This document shows positions 8,019 to 16,908 of a DNA stretch of 44,702 nucleotides, piece after piece. Source of the DNA: Candidatus Gastranaerophilales bacterium. GTDB lineage: Bacteria > Cyanobacteriota > Vampirovibrionia > Gastranaerophilales > Gastranaerophilaceae. The stretch lies in the NCBI GenBank assembly GCA_944325905.1, contig CALVBY010000007.1:1-44702 (forward strand). The letters are read 5' to 3'. A program made the translations under genes and the position numbers. Numbering within the stretch: the first letter of the stretch is position 1; each line of letters opens with the position of its first letter. The notes under the pieces were generated by a model that searched no databases, had not been told where the DNA came from, and saw only the letters and a program-made list of their open reading frames with translations.

Positions 8019-9141
8019 TGTTAAAAACTCCTTTTACCTTAGACATAATAGATTCTTGGGGTTTTTTATTTGTGTTAAGTTCATATAATCTTTTGTATAA
8101 ATTTCTTTCTTCATCGGATAATTGAGTTGGGGTTTTAACAGTTACCACAACAATGTGGTCACCTCTTTGTGAAGGTCTTGAAATCACCGGGACACCAGCA
8201 CCTTTAATTTTAATAGTATTTCCGCTTTGGATTCCGGCATGAATTTGAATTTTTTGTTCACCGTCAAGTGTTTTAATTGTTATTTCATCACCCAAAACAG
8301 CTTGCGCAGGAGAGATTTCAAGCATAGTAAAGACATTCAATCCGTCACGTTGGAAATATTCAGATGGTTTTACATGCAAAACCACAAAAAGATCCCCTGC
8401 AGGTCCACCATTTATTCCGGCATCTCCTTCTCGAGAAACTCTTATTTTTGACAAATTATCAACACCTGCCGGAATTTTTACTTCAATTTTCTTTTCTTTT
8501 TCTACTCTGCCTAAGCCTTTGCATTTAGGACATGGGGTTTCAATTTTTTGTCCTTTACCGTGGCAATCAGGACAAACACTTATTTGCGTAAAAGCACCAA
8601 GAGGCGTTCTTGTTACTGTTTGAACCTGGCCTGAGCCACCGCATGTTCTGCAGGTAACGGGAGTTGAACCTTTTGCTGCACCTGTACCATTACATTCTGT
8701 ACAAGTTTCAAGGTGGTCAAACTTTATTTCCTTGTTAATTCCGAAAATAGCCTGTTCAAATTCTATTTCAACGTCAAGCCTTAAATCATCTCCACGTTGA
8801 GGAGCATTTGGATCTTGATGCCCTCCGCCAAAGCCAAAGCCCATTCCGCCAAAGAAAGAATTGAATATGTCATTCAAGTCGCCAAAGCCGCCTGCGAAAG
8901 GTCCGCCTGTATCAAAACCTGCATTTTTTAATCCGTCTTCGCCAAATCTGTCATAAGTGGCGCGTTTATTATCATCCATCAAAGTTTCATAAGCTTTACC
9001 CAATTCTTTGAATTTTTCTTCAGCATCAGGGGCTTTATTAACGTCAGGGTGATATTTACGAGCCATCTTTCTGAAGGCTGATTTTATCTCGTCTTTGGTT
9101 GCGTTTTTTGATACTCCAAGTATTTCGTAATAATCTGTCAT
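8011..9141 (-). CDS. dnaJ: chaperone DnaJ (Hsp40)
   Basis: DnaJ delivers unfolded proteins to DnaK and stimulates its ATPase. The 376-residue protein has all type I domains: a J domain with HPD (YHPDVNK, near residue 32), a Gly/Phe-rich linker (about 78-112), four zinc-binding CxxCxGxG repeats (CTECNGTG, CRTCGGSG, CPDCHGKG, CPKCKGLG) and the C-terminal substrate-binding region. It follows grpE after 22 bases and overlaps the next gene, forming one operon. dnaK is not adjacent but lies about 32 kb away in this window. Confidence 0.98.
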   Translation of the reverse strand: MTDYYEILGVSKNATKDEIKSAFRKMARKYHPDVNKAPDAEEKFKELGKAYETLMDDNKRATYDRFGEDGLKNAGFDTGGPFAGGFGDLNDIFNSFFGGMGFGFGGGHQDPNAPQRGDDLRLDVEIEFEQAIFGINKEIKFDHLETCTECNGTGAAKGSTPVTCRTCGGSGQVQTVTRTPLGAFTQISVCPDCHGKGQKIETPCPKCKGLGRVEKEKKIEVKIPAGVDNLSKIRVSREGDAGINGGPAGDLFVVLHVKPSEYFQRDGLNVFTMLEISPAQAVLGDEITIKTLDGEQKIQIHAGIQSGNTIKIKGAGVPVISRPSQRGDHIVVVTVKTPTQLSDEERNLYKRLYELNTNKKPQESIMSKVKGVFNNA

Positions 9142-9163
9142 TCTTCCTCAAGTCTTTCGGCTA

Positions 9164-9736
9164 TTACTCTGCTGTAGCTACATTTACAAGTGCAGGACGC
9201 AAAACTTTATCGCCCATCTTATAACCTTTCTGGAGTACGTTTATTACTGTATGCTCTGAATGGTCACTTGTAGGTGTTTGCATTACTGCTTCATGAAAAT
9301 TAGGGTCAAATTCTTTTCCTTCAGCTTCAATCTCTTCAAGCCCAAGTTTTTGAAGTGTTTCGATAACTTGTTTGTGTATTAAATTGAAACTGTCTTTAAT
9401 TTGTTGACAATCTTCAACATTTTCTAACGCTTTTTCACCACGTTCAAAATTATCTAAAATTTCAGCCATCTTTTTAAGGGCATTTTCGGCACCATATCTT
9501 AAGAGATTTTCACGTTCTTGTTCTTGTCTTTTTCTGTAATTGTCAAAATCTGCAGCAAGTCTTATGTACTGTTGATTTAATTTATCATATTCTTCTTGAA
9601 GCTTGTTATTTTCAGTATTTTCTTCAACTTCTTCTATAATTGTTTCTTCTTTTTTATCTATTTCAGATTGTTCTTTATTGCAAACTTCAGGTTCTGCATC
9701 TTTTTTAAACGGATTATTATTATGTTTGTGACTCAT
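9164..9736 (-). CDS. grpE: nucleotide exchange factor GrpE
   Basis: GrpE releases ADP from DnaK. The 190-residue protein has a charged, disordered N-terminus, a long coiled coil (about 40-110, with LAADFDNYRKRQEQERE, a GrpE hallmark) and the C-terminal beta domain ending VLQKGYKMGDKVLRPALVNVA. ATG 9736 is preferred to an in-frame ATG at 9760 because GGGG stands seven bases before it and the upstream ATG lies inside the promoter -10 region. It is the first gene of the grpE-dnaJ-propeller-methyltransferase operon. No CIRCE repeat is visible upstream. Confidence 0.95.
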   Translation of the reverse strand: MSHKHNNNPFKKDAEPEVCNKEQSEIDKKEETIIEEVEENTENNKLQEEYDKLNQQYIRLAADFDNYRKRQEQERENLLRYGAENALKKMAEILDNFERGEKALENVEDCQQIKDSFNLIHKQVIETLQKLGLEEIEAEGKEFDPNFHEAVMQTPTSDHSEHTVINVLQKGYKMGDKVLRPALVNVATAE

Positions 9737-9758
9737 AGTTTTTCCCCTTACTCTTAAC

Positions 9759-9786
9759 ATTATAAGTTATCAAAAGGAATAAACAA
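9759..9786 (-). promoter_or_regulatory. promoter of the grpE operon
   Basis: On the minus strand TTGTTT (9781-9786) and TATAAT (9759-9764) are separated by 16 bases, just upstream of grpE. This is a housekeeping-type promoter. No heat-shock operator is recognisable. Confidence 0.5.
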
Positions 9787-9811
9787 GTTAAATTTATTAT
9801 TTTTTAATATT

Positions 9812-10402
9812 TTAATTTTTGCGTAAAGCATTATTGATACTTTTGATGATAGTTGCCAAATAATTTGCGCCACCTTTAACAATGTCCGGATTGTGCATTG
9901 TTTCAAGAATATCGTCATGATATTTTAGAGGAAGTTCTTTATTCCCAAATAGTCCTATAGTACCGTATGTACTGTCAATATATCTATCAAAATCGTCATT
10001 GTATATTAACCCAAAATGACAATCATCGCTTTCAATGTATGACTTATTTACGACAAAATCTTTTCTATCTTGATTTTTAATTTTATTTACAGTCTTTTCT
10101 ACAAAATTCCAAACGCTTTTGTCATTGTCGGTTGGATTAAGCAATGTTCCATTTAATTTCATGAGAATATGATTTTCGTTTCCGAATGTGTCAGTTTGAA
10201 ACTCGATGTTTGCAAAATCGCTTGCAATTTCATTTTTGTATTCCGGAAATTTTCTAATTAGATTTCTGTACTCTTTTTTATTTTCTTGAGTAAATTGTGT
10301 ATTCAAGTTGATTTTCATTAGTTTGTGGTCATTGATAGTGTTAGTTACCCAGCAATAACCAGTATTTTTTATTCCTGTAAAATTTATAGCTGAAGTTTTC
10401 AT
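9812..10402 (-). CDS. hypothetical protein with N-terminal INFTG
   Basis: The 196-residue protein starts MKTSAINFTGIKNTGY and is otherwise soluble, polar and without signal peptide or membrane segment. The INFTG near the start recalls NVNFEG and NINFSA in two other hypotheticals of this window. No catalytic motif is recognised; acidic and aromatic residues are spread through the centre. It is monocistronic, with AT-rich DNA on both sides and no clear ribosome site. Confidence 0.7.
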   Translation of the reverse strand: MKTSAINFTGIKNTGYCWVTNTINDHKLMKINLNTQFTQENKKEYRNLIRKFPEYKNEIASDFANIEFQTDTFGNENHILMKLNGTLLNPTDNDKSVWNFVEKTVNKIKNQDRKDFVVNKSYIESDDCHFGLIYNDDFDRYIDSTYGTIGLFGNKELPLKYHDDILETMHNPDIVKGGANYLATIIKSINNALRKN

Positions 10403-10571
10403 ACAAATTTTAATGCACGTGAAAATATTTTTTGCTAGTCTTAATTTAAAATTTTTACATATAATAACAAATTACAATATTCTTTGTTTACATATTTTAA
10501 AATATTTACATCATAATATTGTCGTTGTATTATTATTTTATTAAGCAATTACAGACTTTGAGGAAAAATAA

Positions 10572-11894
10572 TTGGTAGAAAAATTTTATATAAAAGGCGG
10601 AACACCCCTAAAAGGTGAAGTTTCAATAGGCGGAGCAAAAAATTCGGTTCTTAAACTTATGGCTGCTGCACTTTTAGCAAAAGGTGAATCTAAGATTTAT
10701 AATGTGCCTGAATTGACAGATGTTGAGATAATGCTTCAGGTTATAAACAGTTTGGGTGCCAAAACTTCTTATGATAAAGAAGAAAAGTCCCTTACGATTG
10801 ATGCTACGGAAATCACGAATATTACGGCTAAGTATGAATTAGTAAGCAAAATGAGAGCATCATTCAATGTTTTGGGTGCACTTGTGTCCCGTTGCAAGGA
10901 AGCAATTGTTGCGTTACCAGGCGGTTGCGCTATAGGTGAAAGACGTGTTGATTTCCACATAAAAGGGTTAGAAGCACTAGGCGCTAAAATCAAGATAGAA
11001 AACGGTTATGTTCATGCAAAAGCAAATAAGCTTGTTGGTGCAGAGATATGTTTAGATTTGCCTTCAGTGGGTGCGACTGAAAACTTAATGCTTGCAGGTG
11101 TTTTTGCGGAAGGTTCAACAAGAATTCAAAATGCTGCTCAGGAGCCTGAAATTGTTGATTTGGCTAATTTCTTGAATGCTATGGGTGCGGATATTATTGG
11201 TGCAGGTACTTCGGAAGTTGTTATAAATGGCGTTAAACAAGAAGATGTTCATCCTATTGAATATACGACTATTCCTGACAGAATTGAGGCCGGAACATTT
11301 ATGGCTGCAATTGTAGGTACAAAAGGAAAAGCCGTCATAAGAAACATTTATCCGGCACATTTGTCATTTTTTACTGATAAATTATTGAAAATGGGCGCAA
11401 ATATAAAACTTGTTGATCCTACATCAATCGAAGTTGCATGCAAAAATCGTTTAAATTCAATAAATTTTGTGACCCAACCTTATCCCGGTTTTCCTACTGA
11501 TTTGCAATCTATGGCTATGACTTTATTAACAACAGCCAATGGGGTGGGTATTATTACAGAAAGTCTTTATGAAAACAGATTTATGCAGGTGCCGGAATTG
11601 AGACGAATGGGTGCTGATATTCATCAAGACAGAAACCATGCAATAATAAAAGGTGTAAAAAAGCTTACGGGAGCAACTCTTACTGCAAGTGATTTAAGAG
11701 CAGGTGCCGCTCTGGTGGTTGCTTCATTAATGGCCGAAGGCAATTCTGTTATTGAAAAATTACATCATATAGATAGAGGATACGAAAATTTTGAAAATAA
11801 GATAAGATTGTTAGGAGGCAAAATAGAGAGAAAAGATGAAATAGTATCTCCTGTTGAGCTTACGGAGGAAATACGAAATGAGTCCTACATATAA
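10572..11894 (+). CDS. murA: UDP-N-acetylglucosamine 1-carboxyvinyltransferase
   Basis: MurA transfers enolpyruvate from phosphoenolpyruvate to UDP-GlcNAc, the first committed step of peptidoglycan synthesis in the cytoplasm. The 440-residue protein shows the EPSP-synthase-like double fold: GGAKNSVLKLMAA near the start, the catalytic loop PGGCAIGERRVDFH with Cys119 (the fosfomycin target in this family), and the C-terminal LRAGAALVVASLMAEG. Translation starts at TTG 10572 after GAGGAAAAATAA. The 3' end overlaps the next gene by 17 bases. Confidence 0.97.
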   Translation: MVEKFYIKGGTPLKGEVSIGGAKNSVLKLMAAALLAKGESKIYNVPELTDVEIMLQVINSLGAKTSYDKEEKSLTIDATEITNITAKYELVSKMRASFNVLGALVSRCKEAIVALPGGCAIGERRVDFHIKGLEALGAKIKIENGYVHAKANKLVGAEICLDLPSVGATENLMLAGVFAEGSTRIQNAAQEPEIVDLANFLNAMGADIIGAGTSEVVINGVKQEDVHPIEYTTIPDRIEAGTFMAAIVGTKGKAVIRNIYPAHLSFFTDKLLKMGANIKLVDPTSIEVACKNRLNSINFVTQPYPGFPTDLQSMAMTLLTTANGVGIITESLYENRFMQVPELRRMGADIHQDRNHAIIKGVKKLTGATLTASDLRAGAALVVASLMAEGNSVIEKLHHIDRGYENFENKIRLLGGKIERKDEIVSPVELTEEIRNESYI

Positions 11895-12216
11895 ACGTTG
11901 GTATGATCATGACCCGTTATTATTAGAAGTTATTGAGCTTTTAAGAAATTATCAAACAGAATTGAGAGCTCAAGCTGAGGTCTTTTTACAAAAGATTGAA
12001 GAAAAAGTTTCAAAAGAGACAGTTGATAAGTTTTATGCGATGGTTAAGCCTGTAAATGCTAATAACCGTTGGTATGATAAGGATCCGGTTATATCAAGAA
12101 CCGTTGAGATTTTGCGTATTGTACCACCTGAAGCTCAAAAGATTTGTGCTCAAAATTTCATCAAGACTCTTAAAGATATGGGAATTGATTATAAGAGTCC
12201 TAACTCTCAACAATAG
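11878..12216 (+). CDS. small protein with duplicated RWYDxDP domain
   Basis: The 112-residue protein is unrecognised. It contains two copies of one unit: RWYDHDPLLLEVIELLRNYQ (from residue 7) and RWYDKDPVISRTVEILRIVP (from about residue 63). Each is followed by a helix with Ala/Gln and a Phe, so it looks like an internal domain duplication. ATG 11878 is chosen for its GGAGG nine bases upstream, inside the end of murA. It is followed two bases later by mfd, so it is expressed in a murA-mfd operon. No signal peptide is present. Confidence 0.75.
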   Translation: MSPTYKRWYDHDPLLLEVIELLRNYQTELRAQAEVFLQKIEEKVSKETVDKFYAMVKPVNANNRWYDKDPVISRTVEILRIVPPEAQKICAQNFIKTLKDMGIDYKSPNSQQ

Positions 12217-12218
12217 AA

Positions 12219-15200
12219 ATGTTAGATATTGATTGTTTATCCGGTGAAAAGTTTTTAGAATATAGAGATTACGTGAAAAAATCGTGGTCTTTTGCTGTTA
12301 CCGGGTTGACCTCACTTTTGAGGTTATTGCTTGTCAAAAATGCTTTGGAGTATTCAAAGAAAAAGATTTTATTCATAACTTCATCCGAACAAAGTGCCTT
12401 GAAGTTTCAGAATGATTTTAAAAGAGCTTTTGATGTTGACGCTTCTTTAATCCCGTTTCAGAATATCTCAATGTATGAAACAATTTCGCCTAATTTGTAT
12501 GAGTATTCAGAACAAATAAGAATATTGCGCGAAAGGCCTAATCTGGTTATTTGTCCTGTAAAGACTTTGCTTGAAAAATTTCCTGCTGAAGAATTTTTCC
12601 AAGAAAATTCCTTGAATATAAAAATAGGTGATGAAGTTAATTTAAAGGAATTGACTCAAAAACTTGTAAATTTAGGTTACAAACGTGTAACTATGGTTAG
12701 TGATGTTGGAGAATTCAGCATAAGAGGCGATATCGCAGATATTTTTTCACTCGATGAAAACCCTGTTAGAATAGAGCTTTGGGGGGATGAAGTTGTCGAT
12801 ATAAGATATTTTAATAACGAAACTCAAAAATCGATTGAGAAAATTAAATTTGTAGAAATTCTACCGGTTTATAAATTTGTTCTTAATGAAAACAGTCCCA
12901 AATTAGATCCTGAGGATGATGGTTATTTTGAAGGAATAGAAGTCTATCAAAGTTATTTTAGTGATAATTTAGTAAGTGTTTTGGATTATTTTAAAGATTA
13001 TACCATTATATTTGATGAAACCTCTGAGATTTATTCCAAATATGAGTTTGTTGCGGAAAATTTTGAAAAACAACTTGAAGAAAACCTTAAGTTGGAGTTG
13101 CTAAAACCGCTAAAGAGCAAAAACCATTTTACATTTGAGGATTTTTTAAGAAAAACTTCATATTTTATAAAAATTGGCATGAATAATTTTATCGATGGAG
13201 AAATGGACGATATAATCGAATTTAATGCCATGCCATTACAAAATTTTGAGGCTAATCTTGATTCAATTGCTGATTTTATAAAATCCAAAAAAGATTACAA
13301 AATTATTATTGCGACCGATTATCCTGAACGTGTCAAGCAAATTTTAGGCGAAAGAGAAATATTTGACGTTTCTTATTCCGGAAGTATCGCAAGTGCAGGT
13401 TCAATCCTTGAGGATTGCAAGACAATTGTAATGACGGATAGGGAGCTTTTTAATAAGCGTTCTAAAGAAATAACCTCATCAAAACGTTCTTATTACAAAG
13501 AAAAACCGGAATACATAGAAAATATAAATGATATTCAAGAGGGTGAATATGTTGTCCATACAATTCATGGTGTAGGAATTTATAGAGGTCTGACACAACA
13601 GGAAATAGACGGACAGCTTAAGGATTATCTTACAATTGAATATGCGGCTAAAGACAGGCTTCACATACCTGCAGAGCAGATTAATATGCTCTGCAGGTAT
13701 CGCGGTTCAGGTTCAATAAAACCCAAACTTTCACGCATGGGCGGAAAAGATTGGGAAAATACAAAAACTAAGGTTAAAAAAGAAGTTGAAGCTGTTGCAT
13801 ATGATCTTTTGAGGCTTTATGCAAGACGTAAAATGCAAAAAGGAATTCAATTTTTGCCTGATACAACCTGGCAGGTTGAAATGGAAGAGGCCTTTGAATT
13901 TGTTGAAACACCTGATCAAATGCGTGCAATAAATGAGGTTAAGGCTGATATGGAAAGTGATCAGCCGATGGATAGGCTTATTTGTGGTGACGTTGGATTT
14001 GGAAAGACCGAGGTTGCTATGCGTGCAATTTTCAAGGCGGTAACTTCAGGCAAACAAGTCGCGGTAGTCGTGCCGACGACAATCCTTGCACTGCAACATT
14101 TTCAAACTATTTCAGAAAGGTTCAAGCCTTTCGGGGTTCAAGTTGAACTTATGTCACGCTTTAGAAGTAAAAAAGAACAGAAAGAAACTGTCAAAAATCT
14201 CGCAACTGGTGCTTGTGATGTTGTAATAGGTACGCACAGGTTGCTGCAGGATGGTATAGTTTTTAAAGACTTGGGACTTTTAGTAATTGATGAGGAACAC
14301 AGATTCGGTGTCAAACATAAGGAAAAACTTAAACAATTACGTGAAAATATTGACATCATTACTATGTCTGCCACACCTATTCCAAGAACTCTATATATGT
14401 CACTTTCAGGAATTAAAGATATGTCTGTAATTAATACTCCTCCTAAAAACAGACTTCCGATAAAGACTTATGTTGGCGAGTGGAATGAAAATATGGTTAA
14501 AAATGCCATTATTCATGAATTGGATAGGGAAGGTCAAGTATTTTACCTTTATAATCGCGTTGAAACTATTGAAGAATTTAAATTTCATCTCCAAAAACTT
14601 GTGCCTAATGCAAGAATTGCAGTCGGGCATGGTCAAATGGATGAAAAGCAGCTTGAACAAGTTATTGTTGATTTTGCAAACCATGAATATGATATACTGC
14701 TTGCTACAACAATTATTGAAAACGGTATTGATATACCAAATGCAAATACCATGATTATTCATGACGCAGATAGGTTCGGTTTGGCACAATTGTATCAATT
14801 AAGGGGACGTGTAGGGCGTTCTCAAAGACAGGCCTATTGTTATTGTTTTTACAGAAAAAGTAAAGAAATTACAAAAGATGCAATTCATAGGTTAAAAGCA
14901 ATAAAAGAATTTACAACGCTCGGGAGTGGTTACCAAATTGCTCTTAGAGACGTCGAAATAAGAGGCGTTGGAAATATTCTTGGAACAAAACAACATGGTC
15001 ATATGATTAATGTTGGGTTTGATACCTATTGCCAACTTTTGGAAGAGACTGTTAATGAGTTGCAGGGGCACTATGTTGAAAAATCTTCTCCGACAATTGT
15101 TGATATAAATGTAACAGCATTTATCCCTGATGAATGGGTAGGTTCGGCTGAGCAAAAGATGATAGAATACAAACGCTTGGCGGATGTAAAATCACAACTT

Positions 15201-15563
15201 GAGCTCGATTATATAACAGAGGAGTGGAAAGACAGGTTTGCAAAACCTCCGGAAAGCGTTGAAAATTTGATAAAATTAATTAAAATAAGACTTGCGGCAA
15301 CAGATGTTAAGATTCCTTTGATTAGGGAGACTTCTGAAAATATAAGAATTTATACTCCTTTCTTACAGCCTGAGTGGAATATTATTCAAAAGAATTTGCC
15401 CGGTAATATTTTAAAGCGCATAAAATTTACATTGGCGCCAAAGTCTTGTGAGGAAGGAAATTCTATTATTTTGTTAAATAACTCGTATATGAATTTTGAT
15501 GAAGTATTTAACATTTTGACAGATTTGTTTTATTATATTTATAAAATTAGTCACGAGTATTAA
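12219..15563 (+). CDS. mfd: transcription-repair coupling factor Mfd
   Basis: Mfd pushes stalled RNA polymerase off damaged DNA and recruits UvrA. The 1114-residue protein (E. coli form 1148) has a UvrB-like N-terminal part, the RNA-polymerase interacting domain (EGEYVVHTIHGVGIYRGL near residue 440), RecG-like translocase motifs (Walker A GDVGFGKTE, Walker B VIDEEHRFG, motif III TMSATPIPRTLY, QLRGRVGRS) and a C-terminal D7 region. The start is two bases after the preceding stop, indicating translational coupling. Confidence 0.97.
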   Translation: MLDIDCLSGEKFLEYRDYVKKSWSFAVTGLTSLLRLLLVKNALEYSKKKILFITSSEQSALKFQNDFKRAFDVDASLIPFQNISMYETISPNLYEYSEQIRILRERPNLVICPVKTLLEKFPAEEFFQENSLNIKIGDEVNLKELTQKLVNLGYKRVTMVSDVGEFSIRGDIADIFSLDENPVRIELWGDEVVDIRYFNNETQKSIEKIKFVEILPVYKFVLNENSPKLDPEDDGYFEGIEVYQSYFSDNLVSVLDYFKDYTIIFDETSEIYSKYEFVAENFEKQLEENLKLELLKPLKSKNHFTFEDFLRKTSYFIKIGMNNFIDGEMDDIIEFNAMPLQNFEANLDSIADFIKSKKDYKIIIATDYPERVKQILGEREIFDVSYSGSIASAGSILEDCKTIVMTDRELFNKRSKEITSSKRSYYKEKPEYIENINDIQEGEYVVHTIHGVGIYRGLTQQEIDGQLKDYLTIEYAAKDRLHIPAEQINMLCRYRGSGSIKPKLSRMGGKDWENTKTKVKKEVEAVAYDLLRLYARRKMQKGIQFLPDTTWQVEMEEAFEFVETPDQMRAINEVKADMESDQPMDRLICGDVGFGKTEVAMRAIFKAVTSGKQVAVVVPTTILALQHFQTISERFKPFGVQVELMSRFRSKKEQKETVKNLATGACDVVIGTHRLLQDGIVFKDLGLLVIDEEHRFGVKHKEKLKQLRENIDIITMSATPIPRTLYMSLSGIKDMSVINTPPKNRLPIKTYVGEWNENMVKNAIIHELDREGQVFYLYNRVETIEEFKFHLQKLVPNARIAVGHGQMDEKQLEQVIVDFANHEYDILLATTIIENGIDIPNANTMIIHDADRFGLAQLYQLRGRVGRSQRQAYCYCFYRKSKEITKDAIHRLKAIKEFTTLGSGYQIALRDVEIRGVGNILGTKQHGHMINVGFDTYCQLLEETVNELQGHYVEKSSPTIVDINVTAFIPDEWVGSAEQKMIEYKRLADVKSQLELDYITEEWKDRFAKPPESVENLIKLIKIRLAATDVKIPLIRETSENIRIYTPFLQPEWNIIQKNLPGNILKRIKFTLAPKSCEEGNSIILLNNSYMNFDEVFNILTDLFYYIYKISHEY

Positions 15564-15579
15564 ATAAGGAGACATTTAT

Positions 15580-16710
15580 ATGAAGGGAAAAAAATTACTT
15601 GCAACACTTGCGGTTTCTGCTGTATTGTTTGCAGGATGCGGTTTGAAATCACAAGAAGCTGTTATCAAAGTAAATGATAAAGTGATTACTCAGGCACAGT
15701 TTGATAAGGCGTTCGATAAGCAGGCTGATAATTCTGTTTTTGCCAAAATGGGTATCAAAATTAAGGAAAACCCAAACGGTTTTATGTATTTGATGATTAA
15801 AGAAAGAGTTACAAATGAGTTAATTATCAAAGCACTTTTGGAAGAAGAAATTGCTAAGCGTGGCATAAAAGTTACAAAAGATGACGTCAATGAAGCCCTA
15901 AAGGATATTGTTGACAAGGTTGGTTCAAAAGAACAATTGAATTTAATCTTGAAACAAAACGGTATATCTAATGCGCAATTCAAAAAAGATTTGGTAGAAG
16001 AAGTTAAAATGAAAAAGCTTGCTTTGCAACTTGGTAACAGTGAAGTTTCTGATGCTGAGGCACAAAAATTCTACAAAGAAAATGTTGATAAGTTTAAATA
16101 TCCTGAAAAAGTAAGAGCTTCACATATTTTGGTTTCTGCAAACCCTGTAGAAATTGAAGAAGTAATTACCTCAGATCCTAAAAATAAAGATTTAAAACCG
16201 GAAGAGATCAAGGCAAAAGTAAACGAAGAATTGAATGCAAGAAAAGCAAAAGCAGACAAGTTGTATAATGAGGCAAAGGTTGATTTAAATAATTTTGCAA
16301 AACTTGCAAAAGAAAATTCTGATGATACAACATCAGCAGTGAAAGGCGGAGATTTAGGATTCTTTGCAAAAGAAGAAATGGTTCCTGAATTTTCAAAAGC
16401 AGCATTTGCTCAACGTCCAAATACAATTTCTCCGGTTGTTAAATCTCAATACGGTTATCACATTATCCTTGTGACTGATAGAATGGAAGCTGGACAAGAA
16501 CCTTTTGAAAAAGCAAAAAATAATATCAAAAATTACTTAACTAATCAAAAACAATTAAAATTGATTGATGATTTAACAGAATCTTTGAAGAAAAATGCTA
16601 AAATTGAATATGTAAATTCTGAATATGATCCAAAAACTATTCAAGATAAACTTCAAAAAGAGGTTAAACAACAAGTAGAAAACGCAAAACCAAAAACGAA
16701 TAAAAAATAA
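15580..16710 (+). CDS. parvulin-type peptidyl-prolyl isomerase lipoprotein (PrsA/SurA-like)
   Basis: The 376-residue protein helps fold exported proteins. It begins with a lipoprotein signal, LFAGC with Cys20 as the modified residue. An N-terminal SurA-like chaperone region is followed by a parvulin domain (about residues 178-300: VRASHILVSA, GGDLGFFAKEEMVPEF, SQYGYHIILVTDR). A lysine-rich tail ends the protein. AAGGAG stands before ATG 15580. It follows mfd by 16 bases and ends at a strong terminator, so it probably closes the murA-mfd operon. Confidence 0.93.
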   Translation: MKGKKLLATLAVSAVLFAGCGLKSQEAVIKVNDKVITQAQFDKAFDKQADNSVFAKMGIKIKENPNGFMYLMIKERVTNELIIKALLEEEIAKRGIKVTKDDVNEALKDIVDKVGSKEQLNLILKQNGISNAQFKKDLVEEVKMKKLALQLGNSEVSDAEAQKFYKENVDKFKYPEKVRASHILVSANPVEIEEVITSDPKNKDLKPEEIKAKVNEELNARKAKADKLYNEAKVDLNNFAKLAKENSDDTTSAVKGGDLGFFAKEEMVPEFSKAAFAQRPNTISPVVKSQYGYHIILVTDRMEAGQEPFEKAKNNIKNYLTNQKQLKLIDDLTESLKKNAKIEYVNSEYDPKTIQDKLQKEVKQQVENAKPKTNKK

Positions 16711-16728
16711 TATTTTGATGTTAGAATG

Positions 16729-16756
16729 AAAGGCACCACTTATGTGGTGCCTTTTT
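16729..16756 (+). terminator. terminator after the parvulin gene
   Basis: AAAGGCACCAC pairs with GTGGTGCCTTT around a four-base loop and is followed by T residues. Confidence 0.92.
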
Positions 16757-16834
16757 GTTGCCAAAATATACGAATTTGATATTATTGTATAAAAACAAGG
16801 AGAAATGAAATGAAAATAGTCGGAAAAAGTGAAC

Positions 16835-16843
16835 GGGGGGGGG
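16835..16843 (+). repeat. G9 homopolymer tract
   Basis: Nine consecutive G bases in otherwise AT-rich DNA lie inside the leader ORF, 30 bases before a perfect promoter. Tracts of this kind slip during replication and often underlie phase variation. Confidence 0.8.
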
Positions 16844-16873
16844 CATCTCTTCTAGGTAGAAATAGCAATATGC

Positions 16874-16902
16874 TTGACACTTTTAGTGGTAAAAACTATA
16901 AT
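16874..16902 (+). promoter_or_regulatory. consensus promoter, leaderless pilin start
   Basis: TTGACA (16874-16879) and TATAAT (16897-16902) are perfect consensus with 17-base spacing. The -10 ends exactly six bases before ATG 16909, and no ribosome site intervenes. Confidence 0.8.
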
Positions 16903-16908
16903 TTATAT

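Larger units (their letters stand above)
16810..16908 (+). other. Shine-Dalgarno-led leader ORF carrying a G9 tract, in frame with the pilin
   Basis: ATG 16810 has an excellent ribosome site (AAGGAG at 16797-16802, seven bases spacing). The frame reads MKIVGKSERGGASLLGRNSN and continues without a stop for 33 codons into the pilin ATG at 16909. A run of nine G bases sits at codons 9-12. With nine G the leader is fused to the pilin; loss or gain of one base would break the fusion. It could be a real N-terminal extension, a regulatory leader peptide, or a gene remnant. Confidence 0.5.

Noticed and set aside
14470-14754. 94-codon ORF inside mfd
   Set aside because: It is an out-of-frame shadow of the well-supported Mfd frame.
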